DNA from: Lachancea kluyveri NRRL Y-12651
Lineage: Eukaryota; Ascomycota; Saccharomycetes; Saccharomycetales; Saccharomycetaceae
Length of the DNA stretch: 64,000 bases
NCBI GenBank assembly: GCA_000149225.2
Contig: CM000692.1
Location: 992,001 to 1,056,000, forward strand
Reading direction: 5' to 3'
The notes beneath the pieces are model-generated. The model ran no database searches. It saw only the letters and a list, made by a program, of their open reading frames with translations, and was not told the origin of the DNA. The position numbers were made by a program, and so were the translations under genes. Positions 1 to 9,844 of the stretch are shown piece after piece. Numbering within the stretch: position 1 is the stretch's first letter; each line of letters starts with the position of its first letter.

Positions 1-1311
1 AGGGAACTTGATCGATTCTAATCTCAAAGCTTCCACGTTGGTCCTATTTAGGGATCCATTGAAGTACAGACGAACACCACCAATGGTAATCGCCACCAAA
101 AACAAATTGTTGTTTTCATGTTCAGAAACAACGACAATCTTTGATATTTTTAAGTACTTGTTTCCCAAAATTGCAGCACCTCTGGCTGTGGTGGTACCAA
201 TGATTCTTCTGATATATGAGGGCTCAATGGTCATAGGTCCGTCTAGGCTTTTTCCATTGATTTTGTAAGCTCTGACTACGGATTTGGAAGATAAGGAGTA
301 TAAAACACCCCTTGACTGATCGACCGATAACTGGATAATAGTCTCTTGAGAATACTGGGAGTCCTCTTCAAAGAACGATTGAAGCAGATTACTACCTGGT
401 AGTTTAGATATTATGTTTGTAGGTAGTAAGCTTGAAAGCGTGGATTGGGTTAAGCATACCTTATTACACTTACTGTTGAACCAATCTTCAGAACTAGAAT
501 ACTGCAGTTCCCAAACGTTAATCCCATTTGATTTTCCTGCAAAAAAGACCTGACCAGTCTTTTCATAGAATATGATTTCAGATACATCCAGTCCGTGAAC
601 TGACACGCATATTCCTGTATTGAAAACTTCAAGTTCGCCGGTGGTTTCGTTAAATGAAATGGCTAGCAAGTAAATATCGAAAGGTGTTGCGATCAGTAGC
701 AGGTGATTGATATTGTCAACAAAGGTTTTTGGTTTGGGTTTTACAAGAGCGACTTTCAAAATGGTGTGTTTAATGTCATCAATCGCTTGGAAGTCGGACG
801 TATCCTTAATGTTCCACAGAATCAACTTGTTGTCGATGGTGATCCAACAACGTTCCAATTCGGGAAATATACCCATATCACTTTTGATTTCAGTTTTGGA
901 CGCTTCTTGTAAAATTTCGTCTGGGATGTTTATCACCTGAGTCCTTTCAAATGGAGTGAATGCGCCTAAGCCGCCAACTTCTTTGCTAAAGTTATAGGTA
1001 ACGCCGCCATTGTAGTAAGACCTTTCATCAAGAATTGGTGTACTCGAATCGCGACGTTGCAAACTATCCACATACTGACTTGCCAGTTCCAGAGGTCTTA
1101 AAGTACCTAAGCCATTGACATGAATGTGTTCGTTACCGTGTGATGGCAACGTATTGGCAGCTAGAGCATTATAACTACCAGTTAAGACGGTTGTAGCTGT
1201 GGTCTGTGTAGGTACACTGATTGGATTTATATCCGTATTTCTGTTGGCAGTAGCAACCAGAGAACTGTTATAATCAATTCCGCTTTTCAAGGGAGTCGAA
1301 AATATAGACAT
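1..1311 (-). CDS. NUP157: Nucleoporin Nup157/Nup170, N-terminal part (cut by window edge)
   Basis: Inner-ring scaffold nucleoporin of the nuclear pore complex. The first 437 codons are present and the rest lies beyond base 1. The protein starts MSIFSTPLKSGIDYN, close to the start of S. cerevisiae Nup157 as I recall it. It continues through conserved blocks such as LDERSYYN, GLGAFTPFE, MGIFPELERCWITIDNKLILWN and YSLSSKSVVRAY, which belong to the N-terminal beta-propeller shared by Nup157 and Nup170. The ATG at 1309-1311 is the first in frame after an upstream stop. S. cerevisiae has two ohnologs (NUP157 beside MAM1, NUP170 beside PET112). Here one gene is followed by both neighbours, so it represents the unduplicated ancestor. 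It is transcribed divergently from MAM1. Assignment to the family is very secure; the choice between the two symbols is arbitrary. Confidence 0.95.
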   Translation of the reverse strand, partial: MSIFSTPLKSGIDYNSSLVATANRNTDINPISVPTQTTATTVLTGSYNALAANTLPSHGNEHIHVNGLGTLRPLELASQYVDSLQRRDSSTPILDERSYYNGGVTYNFSKEVGGLGAFTPFERTQVINIPDEILQEASKTEIKSDMGIFPELERCWITIDNKLILWNIKDTSDFQAIDDIKHTILKVALVKPKPKTFVDNINHLLLIATPFDIYLLAISFNETTGELEVFNTGICVSVHGLDVSEIIFYEKTGQVFFAGKSNGINVWELQYSSSEDWFNSKCNKVCLTQSTLSSLLPTNIISKLPGSNLLQSFFEEDSQYSQETIIQLSVDQSRGVLYSLSSKSVVRAYKINGKSLDGPMTIEPSYIRRIIGTTTARGAAILGNKYLKISKIVVVSEHENNNLFLVAITIGGVRLYFNGSLNRTNVEALRLESIKFP

Positions 1312-1426
1312 TGGCTCTCTTTTTGCACTCCAGTGAGTCGTGAAGTTTCTCTATGATACGATGGTTATTGCTCGAAGGGAGGGAGATCTCTAAAAATTTT
1401 TCAAAAACCAAATCTAAAAATTTTGT

Positions 1427-1434
1427 CCGGGTAA
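1427..1434 (-). promoter_or_regulatory. Reb1-like site in the NUP157-MAM1 divergent promoter
   Basis: CCGGGTAA on the plus strand is the reverse complement of TTACCCGG, the core of the yeast general regulatory factor Reb1. It sits midway in the 271 bp between the two start codons, where Reb1 sites usually mark nucleosome-free divergent promoters. Motif match only. Confidence 0.5.
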
Positions 1435-1460
1435 AATATGACAGTCTGAGCATCAACGAC

Positions 1461-1480
1461 TTTGTGTCAGCTGTCGCAAA
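1461..1480. promoter_or_regulatory. Pair of Ndt80 middle-sporulation-like elements upstream of MAM1
   Basis: Two copies of GNCRCAAA, the core of the Ndt80 middle sporulation element, lie 4 bp apart on opposite strands: GACACAAA on the minus strand (1461-1468) and GTCGCAAA on the plus strand (1473-1480). They are about 105-120 bp upstream of the MAM1 start. Both miss the preferred A/T at the ninth position. Mam1 is meiosis-specific in S. cerevisiae, so the position fits meiotic induction. Confidence 0.5.
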
Positions 1481-1582
1481 CGAATATAAATCGACAATTT
1501 CCATAGAATTCAAGTATATTACTACTTCAGTAAGATTGTGGGCTGTTTGAAAATATACTCATAACATATATAAAAATTGGGA

Positions 1583-2716
1583 ATGTCTATGAGAACACGT
1601 AACAAGAGGATTCTCCAATCAAGAGATACCAATGTCTCAAAGAACAGGAAATTATCATCGAAGAACTCATTGGTGTTCGATTTGGAAAAAGACATAACAC
1701 CATCTAGTTATAAAAAGGATCAGTCTGGCTCGGATAAAAAGGAAGATAAATTCTTAAATGCTTCCCGCCGTGTAGCTTTGAATACAGACGCAGTGACAAT
1801 CGGTTCGCGGGCGGACTCTCAAGAACCGCTCATTAGAAATAAGCTCTCCAGTGAGTCAATGGGTCCCGATAAACAAGGTGAACTGACGATGGCTTTTGAT
1901 CAGGACTTTCAAAGTCGCACTTCTTCAAGACAAAAGTTGAGGAGGCGACTTCAAAACGAAGCGCTTGAACGTGAGACGGTATTACGAAAAGAATCGGTAG
2001 AACAAGATCTTTTTGGTGGTTGTACAGAATCTTTGAACAAGAGAAATTTGGATCGTTTGCAAGGGATGATTCTAGAGCGTGAGCGCATACCAGCATGCTG
2101 TAACCATGTATTTTGTCGCAACTTGGAAAAAAAACTACCATCTACCGAATACAGAAATCTATTTCTTTTCGAGCTCGAGATGTTTCCTGGGGTAGCATGG
2201 TTAGAAACTGGCAACTTGCGAAATGTTTGTTATTGGGATCGCGTCTATCTTTCTATTATACCAGATTGGCAGGTGAAGTGCGTGTTACAGGACTATGGCC
2301 ACGAATTACACGAGGCTTTTGATGTCAGCCAATTAATAATAGAGTGGAGTTCAAGTCCACCAGATCTGATCAACAAAACTGTGCAGGAAAGAAGCTTCTT
2401 ACGCTTAGACGATGTTCAAGTTAGAATCAGTGAAAGTTTAGACGGCTCTTCCGTTCACTTTCAAAGAGTGATTCCACCGACAGTACTATCCGAACGCCCC
2501 AAATCGAATGTTTTCGAGGAAGAAATTGATACAAAGGAATTATTGAAGGCTTCTTCTTCTTCCTTCTCCGAGAGTCTTAAAGAAGATAGTAGTTTCAAGC
2601 ACTGTGCAAGTGCAAACCATAAAAAGTGTCATTGCATACTAAGAAAGAAGCTTTCGCCGGAAGAGCCTGTGGCTGCCGAAAAGCCGGGAGACTTAGTATT
2701 TCCCAAGCTAATGTAG
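1583..2716 (+). CDS. MAM1: Monopolin subunit Mam1
   Basis: Meiosis I kinetochore clamp subunit. In S. cerevisiae, Mam1 joins Csm1, Lrs4 and casein kinase Hrr25 to make sister kinetochores mono-orient. The protein has 377 residues, longer than the 302 of S. cerevisiae; the first 150 or so are basic, serine-rich and look disordered. Similarity is clearest around residues 155-250: an LQGMILERE segment, a CNHVFC cysteine cluster, then FLFELEM, NLRNVCYW and the SQLII stretch, matching in order the corresponding S. cerevisiae segments I recall. The first ATG is at 1583; a second (codon 3) also fits. Gene order supports the call, since MAM1 follows NUP157 divergently in S. cerevisiae. The C-terminal third is not alignable by eye. 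Confidence 0.82.
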   Translation: MSMRTRNKRILQSRDTNVSKNRKLSSKNSLVFDLEKDITPSSYKKDQSGSDKKEDKFLNASRRVALNTDAVTIGSRADSQEPLIRNKLSSESMGPDKQGELTMAFDQDFQSRTSSRQKLRRRLQNEALERETVLRKESVEQDLFGGCTESLNKRNLDRLQGMILERERIPACCNHVFCRNLEKKLPSTEYRNLFLFELEMFPGVAWLETGNLRNVCYWDRVYLSIIPDWQVKCVLQDYGHELHEAFDVSQLIIEWSSSPPDLINKTVQERSFLRLDDVQVRISESLDGSSVHFQRVIPPTVLSERPKSNVFEEEIDTKELLKASSSSFSESLKEDSSFKHCASANHKKCHCILRKKLSPEEPVAAEKPGDLVFPKLM

Positions 2717-2746
2717 TGTTTGACAAAGCAGTTTCAAAACTGAGGC

Positions 2747-2944
2747 ATGATATACACTTACTCAATCAATACCCTATGTTCATTAATATTTAGTTTTATG
2801 ACATTGCTAGCAGTGATTACTTTTACCTGTCTTACGTATATGGTGATTGTTAAATGGATAATATCCTTACCTTTTCCATATCGATTACTGTTTTGGATTA
2901 TGGACTGGTTGGTGCCCTGTGAAAGTGAAACGGGAGCTAAATAG
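2747..2944 (+). CDS. Small hydrophobic protein, 65 residues, unrecognised
   Basis: An ATG-started frame that fills most of the 242 bp between MAM1 and PET112 on the same strand, 30 bp after the MAM1 stop and 14 bp before the PET112 start. The product is strongly hydrophobic from about residue 8 to residue 56. It could hold one or two membrane spans (about 9-33 and 36-56), followed by a short polar tail rich in Glu, Gly and Lys. I recognise no family. Spacing this tight on both sides is unusual for two independent yeast genes, so it may be a chance frame in AT-rich DNA, a microprotein, or an upstream frame in the PET112 leader. Confidence 0.3.
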   Translation: MIYTYSINTLCSLIFSFMTLLAVITFTCLTYMVIVKWIISLPFPYRLLFWIMDWLVPCESETGAK

Positions 2945-2958
2945 CCTAGTTATTTCCA

Positions 2959-4575
2959 ATGTTCTCATTTAGGAGGTTTTATGGAACCAAACCGCTAAGT
3001 CTTAACAAGTTCGAGCTTTTCCCTGAGTACCAGTTAAAATGTGGGTTGGAGATTCACACACAATTGAATACAAAGAACAAGCTCTTCTCGCTGTCAACCA
3101 ATGATCCGTTTTCGTCTGCGAACAGGCCAAACTTCCACACTTCATACTTTGATGTCTCATTGCCCGGCACACAGCCCAAGCTGAACTATGAGGCAGTATT
3201 GTTCGCTACAAAATTATCGGTAGCATTAAACTGCGAAATTAACTTAAACTCTCAATTTGACAGGAAACACTACTTCTATGGGGATCAACCTCTGGGTTAC
3301 CAAATCACGCAACATTACAATCCGTTTTCGTCACACGGAATGTTAAAGATGTATAAGGATTTTGACGGCATTGACGAAGAAGTTAAAGGTATTAATATTA
3401 TACAGTTACAGATCGAACAGGATACAGGAAAATCCGTTTACAAGGAGTCCGATCATGAAACATTGGTTGACTTAAACAGATCTAATGTGCCATTGATAGA
3501 GTTGGTTACTGAACCTGATTTCACAGATTTAAAACAGGTTCGTGCGTTTATTAAAAAGTACCAAAACCTGGTCAGACATTTGAAAATATCTACAGGCGAT
3601 TTAGAAACAGGTGCAATGAGGGTAGACGTGAATATGTCGATCAACAATCACGCACGTGTAGAGCTGAAAAACTTACCGAATACCAGTTCTATTGCCAATG
3701 CAATTAAGTATGAATACCACAGGCAAGTCGAGATTATTAAGAATGGGAAAGCTGCAGAACTGTTGGCGGAGCCAGAAACCAGAGGTTGGAATGGTTCAAC
3801 CACCGTTAAACTAAGAAGCAAAGAAACAACAATCGATTATAGGTACATGCCGGATCCTGAGTTGCCTCGCGTAACGTTGGCTCCCGATGTTATCATCGGT
3901 GTCACTAATATCTTACCAAAACTGCCTGACGAAATCTTAAAGATGTTGGTTAATGAGCCATACAACTTGTCCCTGAAAGATGCAAAGATTTTGACAGTAA
4001 ACAGTAATGGTCACGACGAATTATATGACCACGAACAATTACAATGGTTCTATTTGAACACTTTCCATGACTGCAAGCGCTTGACTGATGGCAAAATGGA
4101 CAACAAGCTACCGACCAACTGGATCATTCATGAATTGTTGGGCAACTTGAACAAGTTGAGAATTCCTATTACAGAAGCAAAAAAGGTTTTACCTCCTCAG
4201 ACCTTCGCCGACTTTTTAATGTTAATCTATACCAATAAAATTTCCAAAGCAAGTGGTAAACTACTGTTATTTCATGCCTTAAACAACTTCAAAGAGTCAC
4301 AGTTTACAGATGTCACACCTGTAAATTTTCCAAAATTGATTGAGGAGTACGAGCTGGACTCCATTAAAAAAATCGACGATGAAGATCTTAAAGAGGTATG
4401 TCAAGAAATTATTGACAACTTAAATGATGACAAAATGATTCAAAATATTGTATCGGGTAAAAAGAAGAACTCTTTAAAATTTCTAGTGGGCCAAGGTATG
4501 AGAGCTTCGCAAGGTAGGATTCAAGCTCAGTTGTTTGAGAAAACTTTCAAAGAAATTCTTAACATAAAATGGTGA
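2959..4575 (+). CDS. PET112: Mitochondrial glutamyl-tRNA(Gln) amidotransferase subunit B
   Basis: GatB-family subunit of the GatFAB amidotransferase, which converts Glu-tRNA(Gln) to Gln-tRNA(Gln) in mitochondria; it is needed for mitochondrial translation and respiration. Length is 538 residues against 541 in S. cerevisiae. The start MFSFRRFYGTKPL is a short basic presequence. It is followed by the GatB signature GLEIHTQLNTKNKLFS near residue 30, the DLNRSNVPLIELVTEPD block near 170 and DYRYMPDPELPR near 294. The C-terminal Yqey-like helical domain includes FLVGQGMRASQGR. Next to NUP170 in S. cerevisiae; here MAM1 lies between them. The 3' end faces the Q/N-rich gene convergently. Confidence 0.97.
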   Translation: MFSFRRFYGTKPLSLNKFELFPEYQLKCGLEIHTQLNTKNKLFSLSTNDPFSSANRPNFHTSYFDVSLPGTQPKLNYEAVLFATKLSVALNCEINLNSQFDRKHYFYGDQPLGYQITQHYNPFSSHGMLKMYKDFDGIDEEVKGINIIQLQIEQDTGKSVYKESDHETLVDLNRSNVPLIELVTEPDFTDLKQVRAFIKKYQNLVRHLKISTGDLETGAMRVDVNMSINNHARVELKNLPNTSSIANAIKYEYHRQVEIIKNGKAAELLAEPETRGWNGSTTVKLRSKETTIDYRYMPDPELPRVTLAPDVIIGVTNILPKLPDEILKMLVNEPYNLSLKDAKILTVNSNGHDELYDHEQLQWFYLNTFHDCKRLTDGKMDNKLPTNWIIHELLGNLNKLRIPITEAKKVLPPQTFADFLMLIYTNKISKASGKLLLFHALNNFKESQFTDVTPVNFPKLIEEYELDSIKKIDDEDLKEVCQEIIDNLNDDKMIQNIVSGKKKNSLKFLVGQGMRASQGRIQAQLFEKTFKEILNIKW

Positions 4576-5269
4576 ACAATTTCTTATTTTTAAGCCCTTG
4601 TAAATATTTGGTTAAACTTTCTAAAAAAGAATTTTATATTTATTTGTTTACTCATCCAGATGTGTATACTCTCCTAGTGTACAAAACAATTAAAAAAAAA
4701 AAAAATAAAAAAATAATGGAAGTAAAAATATTTACAAAGCAAATGTTTATGGAGTTTACATTCCATAAAGTAAAATCATAGTATCTGATCTGCAGTCGAT
4801 GGTTTTTGCTAACTTCTTGTTTGCAATGGGATCGGTTCAACAAAGTTGGACCAGACCTTATGAAACAGCGGAACCGAAAACAACATGAGAACTAACTATT
4901 TCATTAGTAGTTACTAGTAAATATAGATTTTTTTAAAAAAAAAAGAAACACCAATCTAGGAATGCATAAGGCCTCCCATTTATCCCTTCCAATCGCCAAG
5001 GATAAAAATATCAAGTAAAACCTCCGTAGAACAAAACAATGATTATTAGTAGAACAATGTCATAGCAAATAGGAAACCTGTGGTTCCAACTATTTCAAAG
5101 CCATCAGTAAATGTTCATAACAGGATAAAAAAATGAATAACCAACAACATTATAAAAAAGCTATTGCAGTGAAAGTGGTTTTTTCGAAAACAGTAACAAA
5201 TAAAGATAGAAAAAAAAGTTATCCTGGTGATATGATGCCATGTATTATCCCAAATGCATGTGTGTGTTT
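4576..5269. other. Convergent intergenic spacer PET112 / Q/N-rich gene
   Basis: AT-rich spacer between two 3' ends with A-runs near 4690-4715 and 4931-4945. I see no further gene or folded RNA. It presumably holds both polyadenylation regions. Confidence 0.6.
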
Positions 5270-5901
5270 TTAGCTCCAGACACTCATATCATTATTCCAA
5301 ATACCAAAAGACCCAGTATTAGATGAAGAATTAATGTTAGCATTAGTCGACCCCCAACTGTTTGAATCATTGACCATAAAATCATTAGAGTTGGTTGTAG
5401 CTGCGGCAGCAGAGGATGGGTATGAGGGATTAACATTACTCATAAACATTGCAGTGCTATTGTTGCCCGAACCAGCAACAAAAGCATTGTGGCTGCCGTC
5501 AGATAGCAAAGATGAAGGTAAACCATTCATGAAATCGTTAGTATTACTGCTACTGCCTACGCCTAGCCCAGTAGAAGGTGGAGCAGTACCACTGTCCAAA
5601 TAACCGTGAGAAAATGCAAAATTGTTCGAAGTATTATTAGTAGCAACAGATTGCAAGTATTGCTTGTTGAAATCATTAGTCATCATATAGTCAAATTCAC
5701 TGCCCAATGAAGAGATTGAAGACGTTCCACTGATGGACGCATGCAATCTTGGAGGAGGAGTAGAGCTTGACGAAGAGCTAGCAGTAAGAAACTGCTGTGT
5801 GACTTGTTGAGGAACTTGTTGTTGAGACAACTGCGGTTGAAGATTTCCGTACATTGATGGAGAAGTAACCTGGGGCAGGGAAACACTGCTACTGCTGCTG
5901 C

Positions 5902-5932
<31 letters not shown>

Positions 5933-6271
5933 ATTAGCCCCATAATAGAGTTGAGGATAATTTTGTTTAAAAGCAGCCGATGCATTTGATTGCACCATAT
6001 TGCTGGTTTGCTGGGAATACTTGCTATTGCCATTATTGAATCTATAAGCGTTGTTGTTATTACCCAACATCTTTTTGCGGCCATTACCATTGCTGCCGCC
6101 GTTATTGTTGATAGTCCTATTGCAATTGTTGTTCGTGAACCTCAATTGCTGGTGGTGCTGAAAGGACATGGTGTTTTGGGGCATCAGTTTCAAACTGCGG
6201 TACTCCAACAAGTACTTATCCATGTCCTCAATTTGAGAAAGAAATGGAACACTGACGATTGAACCTGGCAT
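5270..6271 (-). CDS. Q/N-rich low-complexity protein, YBL081W ortholog
   Basis: Protein of 333 residues of unknown function. Both ends match S. cerevisiae YBL081W: the start MPGSIVSVPFLSQ followed by EDMDKYLLEYRSLKL, and the last residues FGIWNNDMSVWS. The middle is asparagine-, serine- and glutamine-rich, with an uninterrupted Asn run (about residues 117-125, GTT/ATT repeats near 5907-5932) followed by a Ser run. This composition is prion-like and probably disordered. The ATG at 6271 is chosen because the conserved N-terminus begins there; no ATG lies further upstream in frame. Function is unknown in S. cerevisiae too. The conserved extreme ends suggest short binding motifs (inference). Confidence 0.9.
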
Positions 6272-7030
6272 TGTGGAATCAGAAAGCAAACAAAAAGTTA
6301 CAGGTATGACAAAGAATTACCGGTTAAAATGCTTAACAAATAACTTCACTAGTAAAACTGTGTTCTTAATAAACTCAGATATTTTTGATGCCTAGATTAT
6401 CAAAATCAGAGAACAACAATGCTTGGTCTTTTAGTGAGCCCTTGCTGCAACAAGAAGAAGAAAATTGATGCAAGCCGGAATCTTGAAAATTTTTTTCAAT
6501 TTTAGAGAAAAATTTTCCTAATACGCTATTACCATGCGATCACGTGCTTCAGGCAACATTCTGATAGTTGTGAACTATAATTGGCCGGTGAATAACAGTC
6601 GTTGAGAAGACGTTAAAAACATGCGTGTAGGCCCTTATTCGTACCTGTAATTTTACAGAAAATTGATCATTGTAGGATCAAATATATAGAGTATCTAAGA
6701 GGACTCATAGTAGTAGTCCAGTACAAGAAAAGATTTGCTAGAAGCGTTATTCTAAGTTTTTTCAACTATTAATTTGAGATTACACCTTATTTTTGAGGAG
6801 AAGTGTACATTGACCCAAAAACTACATTTATGGCTTCTACTACAATTTTTCAAAATTTATCAAATCTAAAAGAGTCCTAGAATTAAGGTTTTGGATTCAT
6901 GGAGTTGTCGAGTACTCCATTGATAGAGATAGGGACGCCCCGACGCTGTTTCTTCAATTATCTGATGATTCTATTGGATTGGTCGCTAGCGGTACACAGT
7001 TATATATACATAAATACACATTTTTCCAGC
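6272..7030. other. Intergenic region upstream of the Q/N-rich gene, downstream of GLE2
   Basis: 759 bp holding the promoter of the Q/N-rich gene and the 3' end of GLE2 is on the far side. It contains a TCACGTG E-box-type motif near 6540 and a GC-rich ACGCCCCGACGCT patch at 6935-6947. No ORF or tRNA is apparent. Confidence 0.5.
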
Positions 7031-8134
7031 CTACCTCTTTTTCTTCTCCTTGACTTCTTCGTCTGAAGTGGCATGCAATCTGATAACGTTCGGATAATCT
7101 GGTCTGTTACCCATGTGGCCCTGGCTCCAGTCGTAACTCAAAGCATATGCAAAGACAGAACCGTTTCTGTTGAAATTACACACTGGGATTGAGGCTTTCA
7201 TCGAAGGAAAGCCCTTCAACCTGTGCCTTTGGTTTTTATCCCAGAAGTGGAAAGAGCCATCACCACCAGCAGTAGCAAAAGTACCGTATACGGGGTGGAA
7301 AACTATACTGTTGACCGGATAGACGTGCGATTCAGTATTGGACCTACCACCCGCAGTACCGGTGGATTGTTGCTGTTGGCGATGACATTTGAAAGAGAAC
7401 CCCGATTTTCTCTGTTCTTGCTCATCAACGTATTGAATAGCACACCTACCCTCAATAGAACCAATTGCATAGCCGTTCCCCTCGATATAGCATGATACAG
7501 ATCTAGTTTGCCATTTCAACGGGGACGTTGCAGTCTTGAAAATCGTGGCAGGGTTATTCAAATCTATTATGGCAATATGCCTTTCAGCGGTAGCAACAAC
7601 CAGTAATTTCTGTTTACTGTCCATAGCATATACTCGATCTGGCATCATTAGAGTAGACACAGGCTGCGGTTGTCTCATATCCCAATATTTGATGGTCTTG
7701 TCCCACGAGCCGGTAACTAAGCATTCTGTATTTGTAGGACCACATTGAATAAATCTCAAGTGTCTGATAGCAGAATCGTGAGCCCCAACCTGCTGAGCCT
7801 GGCCACTTTGGACATCAAACAACTTTACGACATTGTCGCAACCACCAGATGCGACCTTGGTACCATCGTTAGACCATCTCGTAGTCAAGACTGGTGCTTG
7901 GTGCTCATACTGAGCTCTACCCTGAGCCATGCCTCCATTTACATCCCAGATACGCACCTTGTTATCCCACGAACTTACGCTGAACAAAAAATCTTGCTGT
8001 GAAGAAAAGGCAATATCCGAAATGGAGTCCTCGGCTGGATTATTGATTACAATATCATTAGCCAAATCTTTCTCAGTCGCAACTGTAGTAGAGGTGCTAT
8101 TACCAGAGCTAGCAGTGGAACGATAAAATGACAT
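7031..8134 (-). CDS. GLE2: mRNA export WD40 nucleoporin Gle2 (Rae1)
   Basis: Seven-bladed WD40 propeller of the Rae1/Gle2 family, which docks on the GLEBS motif of Nup116 at the nuclear pore and supports mRNA export. It has 367 residues, against 365 in S. cerevisiae. A short serine/threonine-rich leader precedes WD repeats that can be read directly: [12 protein letters not shown] (about residues 53-65), [13 protein letters not shown] (about 97-109), [13 protein letters not shown] (about 140-152) and [12 protein letters not shown] (near 290). The basic tail EVKEKKKR closes the protein. In tandem with FLO8 on the same strand, as in S. cerevisiae. Confidence 0.97.
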   Translation of the reverse strand: MSFYRSTASSGNSTSTTVATEKDLANDIVINNPAEDSISDIAFSSQQDFLFSVSSWDNKVRIWDVNGGMAQGRAQYEHQAPVLTTRWSNDGTKVASGGCDNVVKLFDVQSGQAQQVGAHDSAIRHLRFIQCGPTNTECLVTGSWDKTIKYWDMRQPQPVSTLMMPDRVYAMDSKQKLLVVATAERHIAIIDLNNPATIFKTATSPLKWQTRSVSCYIEGNGYAIGSIEGRCAIQYVDEQEQRKSGFSFKCHRQQQQSTGTAGGRSNTESHVYPVNSIVFHPVYGTFATAGGDGSFHFWDKNQRHRLKGFPSMKASIPVCNFNRNGSVFAYALSYDWSQGHMGNRPDYPNVIRLHATSDEEVKEKKKR

Positions 8135-8512
8135 TACCCTGGAACAATGTGTAAAGTGGATTTCTAGAGGCTATATGGCTAACTCGACTGATGCAAGTAA
8201 TGTAGCTTTTACAAATATTAAAAAGCATGTTGACCCTTCAAAATTTTCCCTCATATATAACTAAATACGAAACAGTACACAGATGGGATTCACATTGATA
8301 TGCTGATTTCTACCCAGTAAAGGGACCAAAGAGAGATATCGCCTTTTTAAAACTAATCACACTCTTCCATCCTTCCATCCTTCCATCTAACCTTCCATTC
8401 TTTCTTTCCTTCTTTTTATTTATATATTTATTTGCTTTATTTTTTTTTTTTTTTTTTTTTTCAGTCTAAATGCCTTGGATGTTGGGTGTATTTTACCGGA
8501 TGTTTCTCTTTA
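8135..8512. other. Intergenic region GLE2 promoter / FLO8 3' end
   Basis: 378 bp. Includes three tandem copies of CTTCCATC (8364-8387) plus a fourth after a 4 bp break, inside a pyrimidine-rich stretch, and a T-run of about 25 at 8437-8461. No additional gene seen. Confidence 0.5.
8364..8399. repeat. Period-8 CTTCCATC microsatellite
   Basis: CTTCCATC occurs three times head to tail, then TAAC, then CTTCCATT. Low-complexity pyrimidine repeat in the GLE2 promoter. Confidence 0.8.
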
Positions 8513-9812
8513 TTACTGCCAATTCAAAAAATTGAAATCACTATAGTTAGCGCTGGGATCCGAGAAGTCGAGATTGTAAGCGTCGTCGAGCTTGTGTTCG
8601 ACTTCTCCGTAGTCCTTTGGCTTCATTCCCTTAGAGTCACTTTTAGCCAGCACGACTCCATCTGCATCCATTGATAAGATGTCTGCATCATCGAATTGGT
8701 AGCCTCCATCACCCAGCGTAGGATCATGATGCAATGGTTCTTCTTCAGTGCGTGGAGTTGTCGCTGAGGCACCAGAGTTTGGCAAAACACTATTGATGCT
8801 GCCCATGTCGTTGCTGCTGCTACTTCCGGATAGTATTTCATCTGCAGTTAACGGTGTGGCACTTGCGGACTGAGTCTTTGTTACTAACAAAGTAGTAGTA
8901 TTCGGTGAGTTTTTTTTTGTATGCCTCACTTTAGACTTTTTCAGTTGTTTTGTTTCTAAAACGCTATCCGAAAGAGGTGGGGTTGGATGGTTCGATGATG
9001 ATGTCGATGTTGCCAATTTTTTGCTTCTTTTGTTGGGTTTTACCGGCTTTTTTGTAGATTGTAACTCTTCTTCCTCATTCTCATTCTCATTCTCATCTTC
9101 GTATGGTGTCTCCGTAACGGTGGATAGAGAACTTGCCAACAAAGGTTTAGTGTTGTTGCCATTTGCCGGAGTCATCGGTGTGGTGGGTGTAGTTGGAGTT
9201 ACCGGTTCAGAGTGTGGCCGCTTACTTATAAATGCAGGATTTGTTCCAGCAGAGGCACTATTGGTAGCAGACTTTCTCCTGGTATATTTCCTCCTCTTTG
9301 TGTTAGATGCCACGTTGGAAAAGTTGGTCGGGCTATTGACTACAGGCTGTGGAGCAGCACTATTTGGTGGTAGCATACCGTTTTTCTTCGGGTTCGTTGC
9401 CATCGGAGTAGGTGCATTCGAGTTAGAACCGTGTCTAGGTGACGCTATTTTTTTATTTTCCTTTTCCAAAATTAATAGCTGTTTCTGATAATTGTACAAG
9501 CCATCCATGCTAGAAAGTTTACCACCGTCTGGCCTAGCAGACGGGTTGAAGGATTCCATCTCCGGAGACTTGGTGTCCTGAGCACATCTCTTTTTGGGAT
9601 TGGGTTTGGGGTTTATTTGGGCACGTTGATGCTGTTGCTGTTGCTGTTGTGCTTGTTGGGGTTGGGGATAAGGTTGAGGATAACCATTGTATTGTGATGG
9701 CATGCTACCGTTATTATTCATGAACATTGGATAAAAGCCATTTGCGTTAATCATCGGCCCGCCATTGTTCAACATCATTTGCTGGGCGTGTACCTGAGAT
9801 GCCATGGGAGAG

Positions 9813-9844
<32 letters not shown>

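Noticed and set aside
8881-8890. TACTAAC inside FLO8 and similar hits inside TEL1, SLX8 and the Q/N-rich gene
   Set aside because: Within uninterrupted conserved coding frames and, for FLO8, on the wrong strand; not intron branch points.
9021-9488. 155-codon frame antisense to FLO8
   Set aside because: Mirror of low-complexity FLO8 codons; no independent signal.
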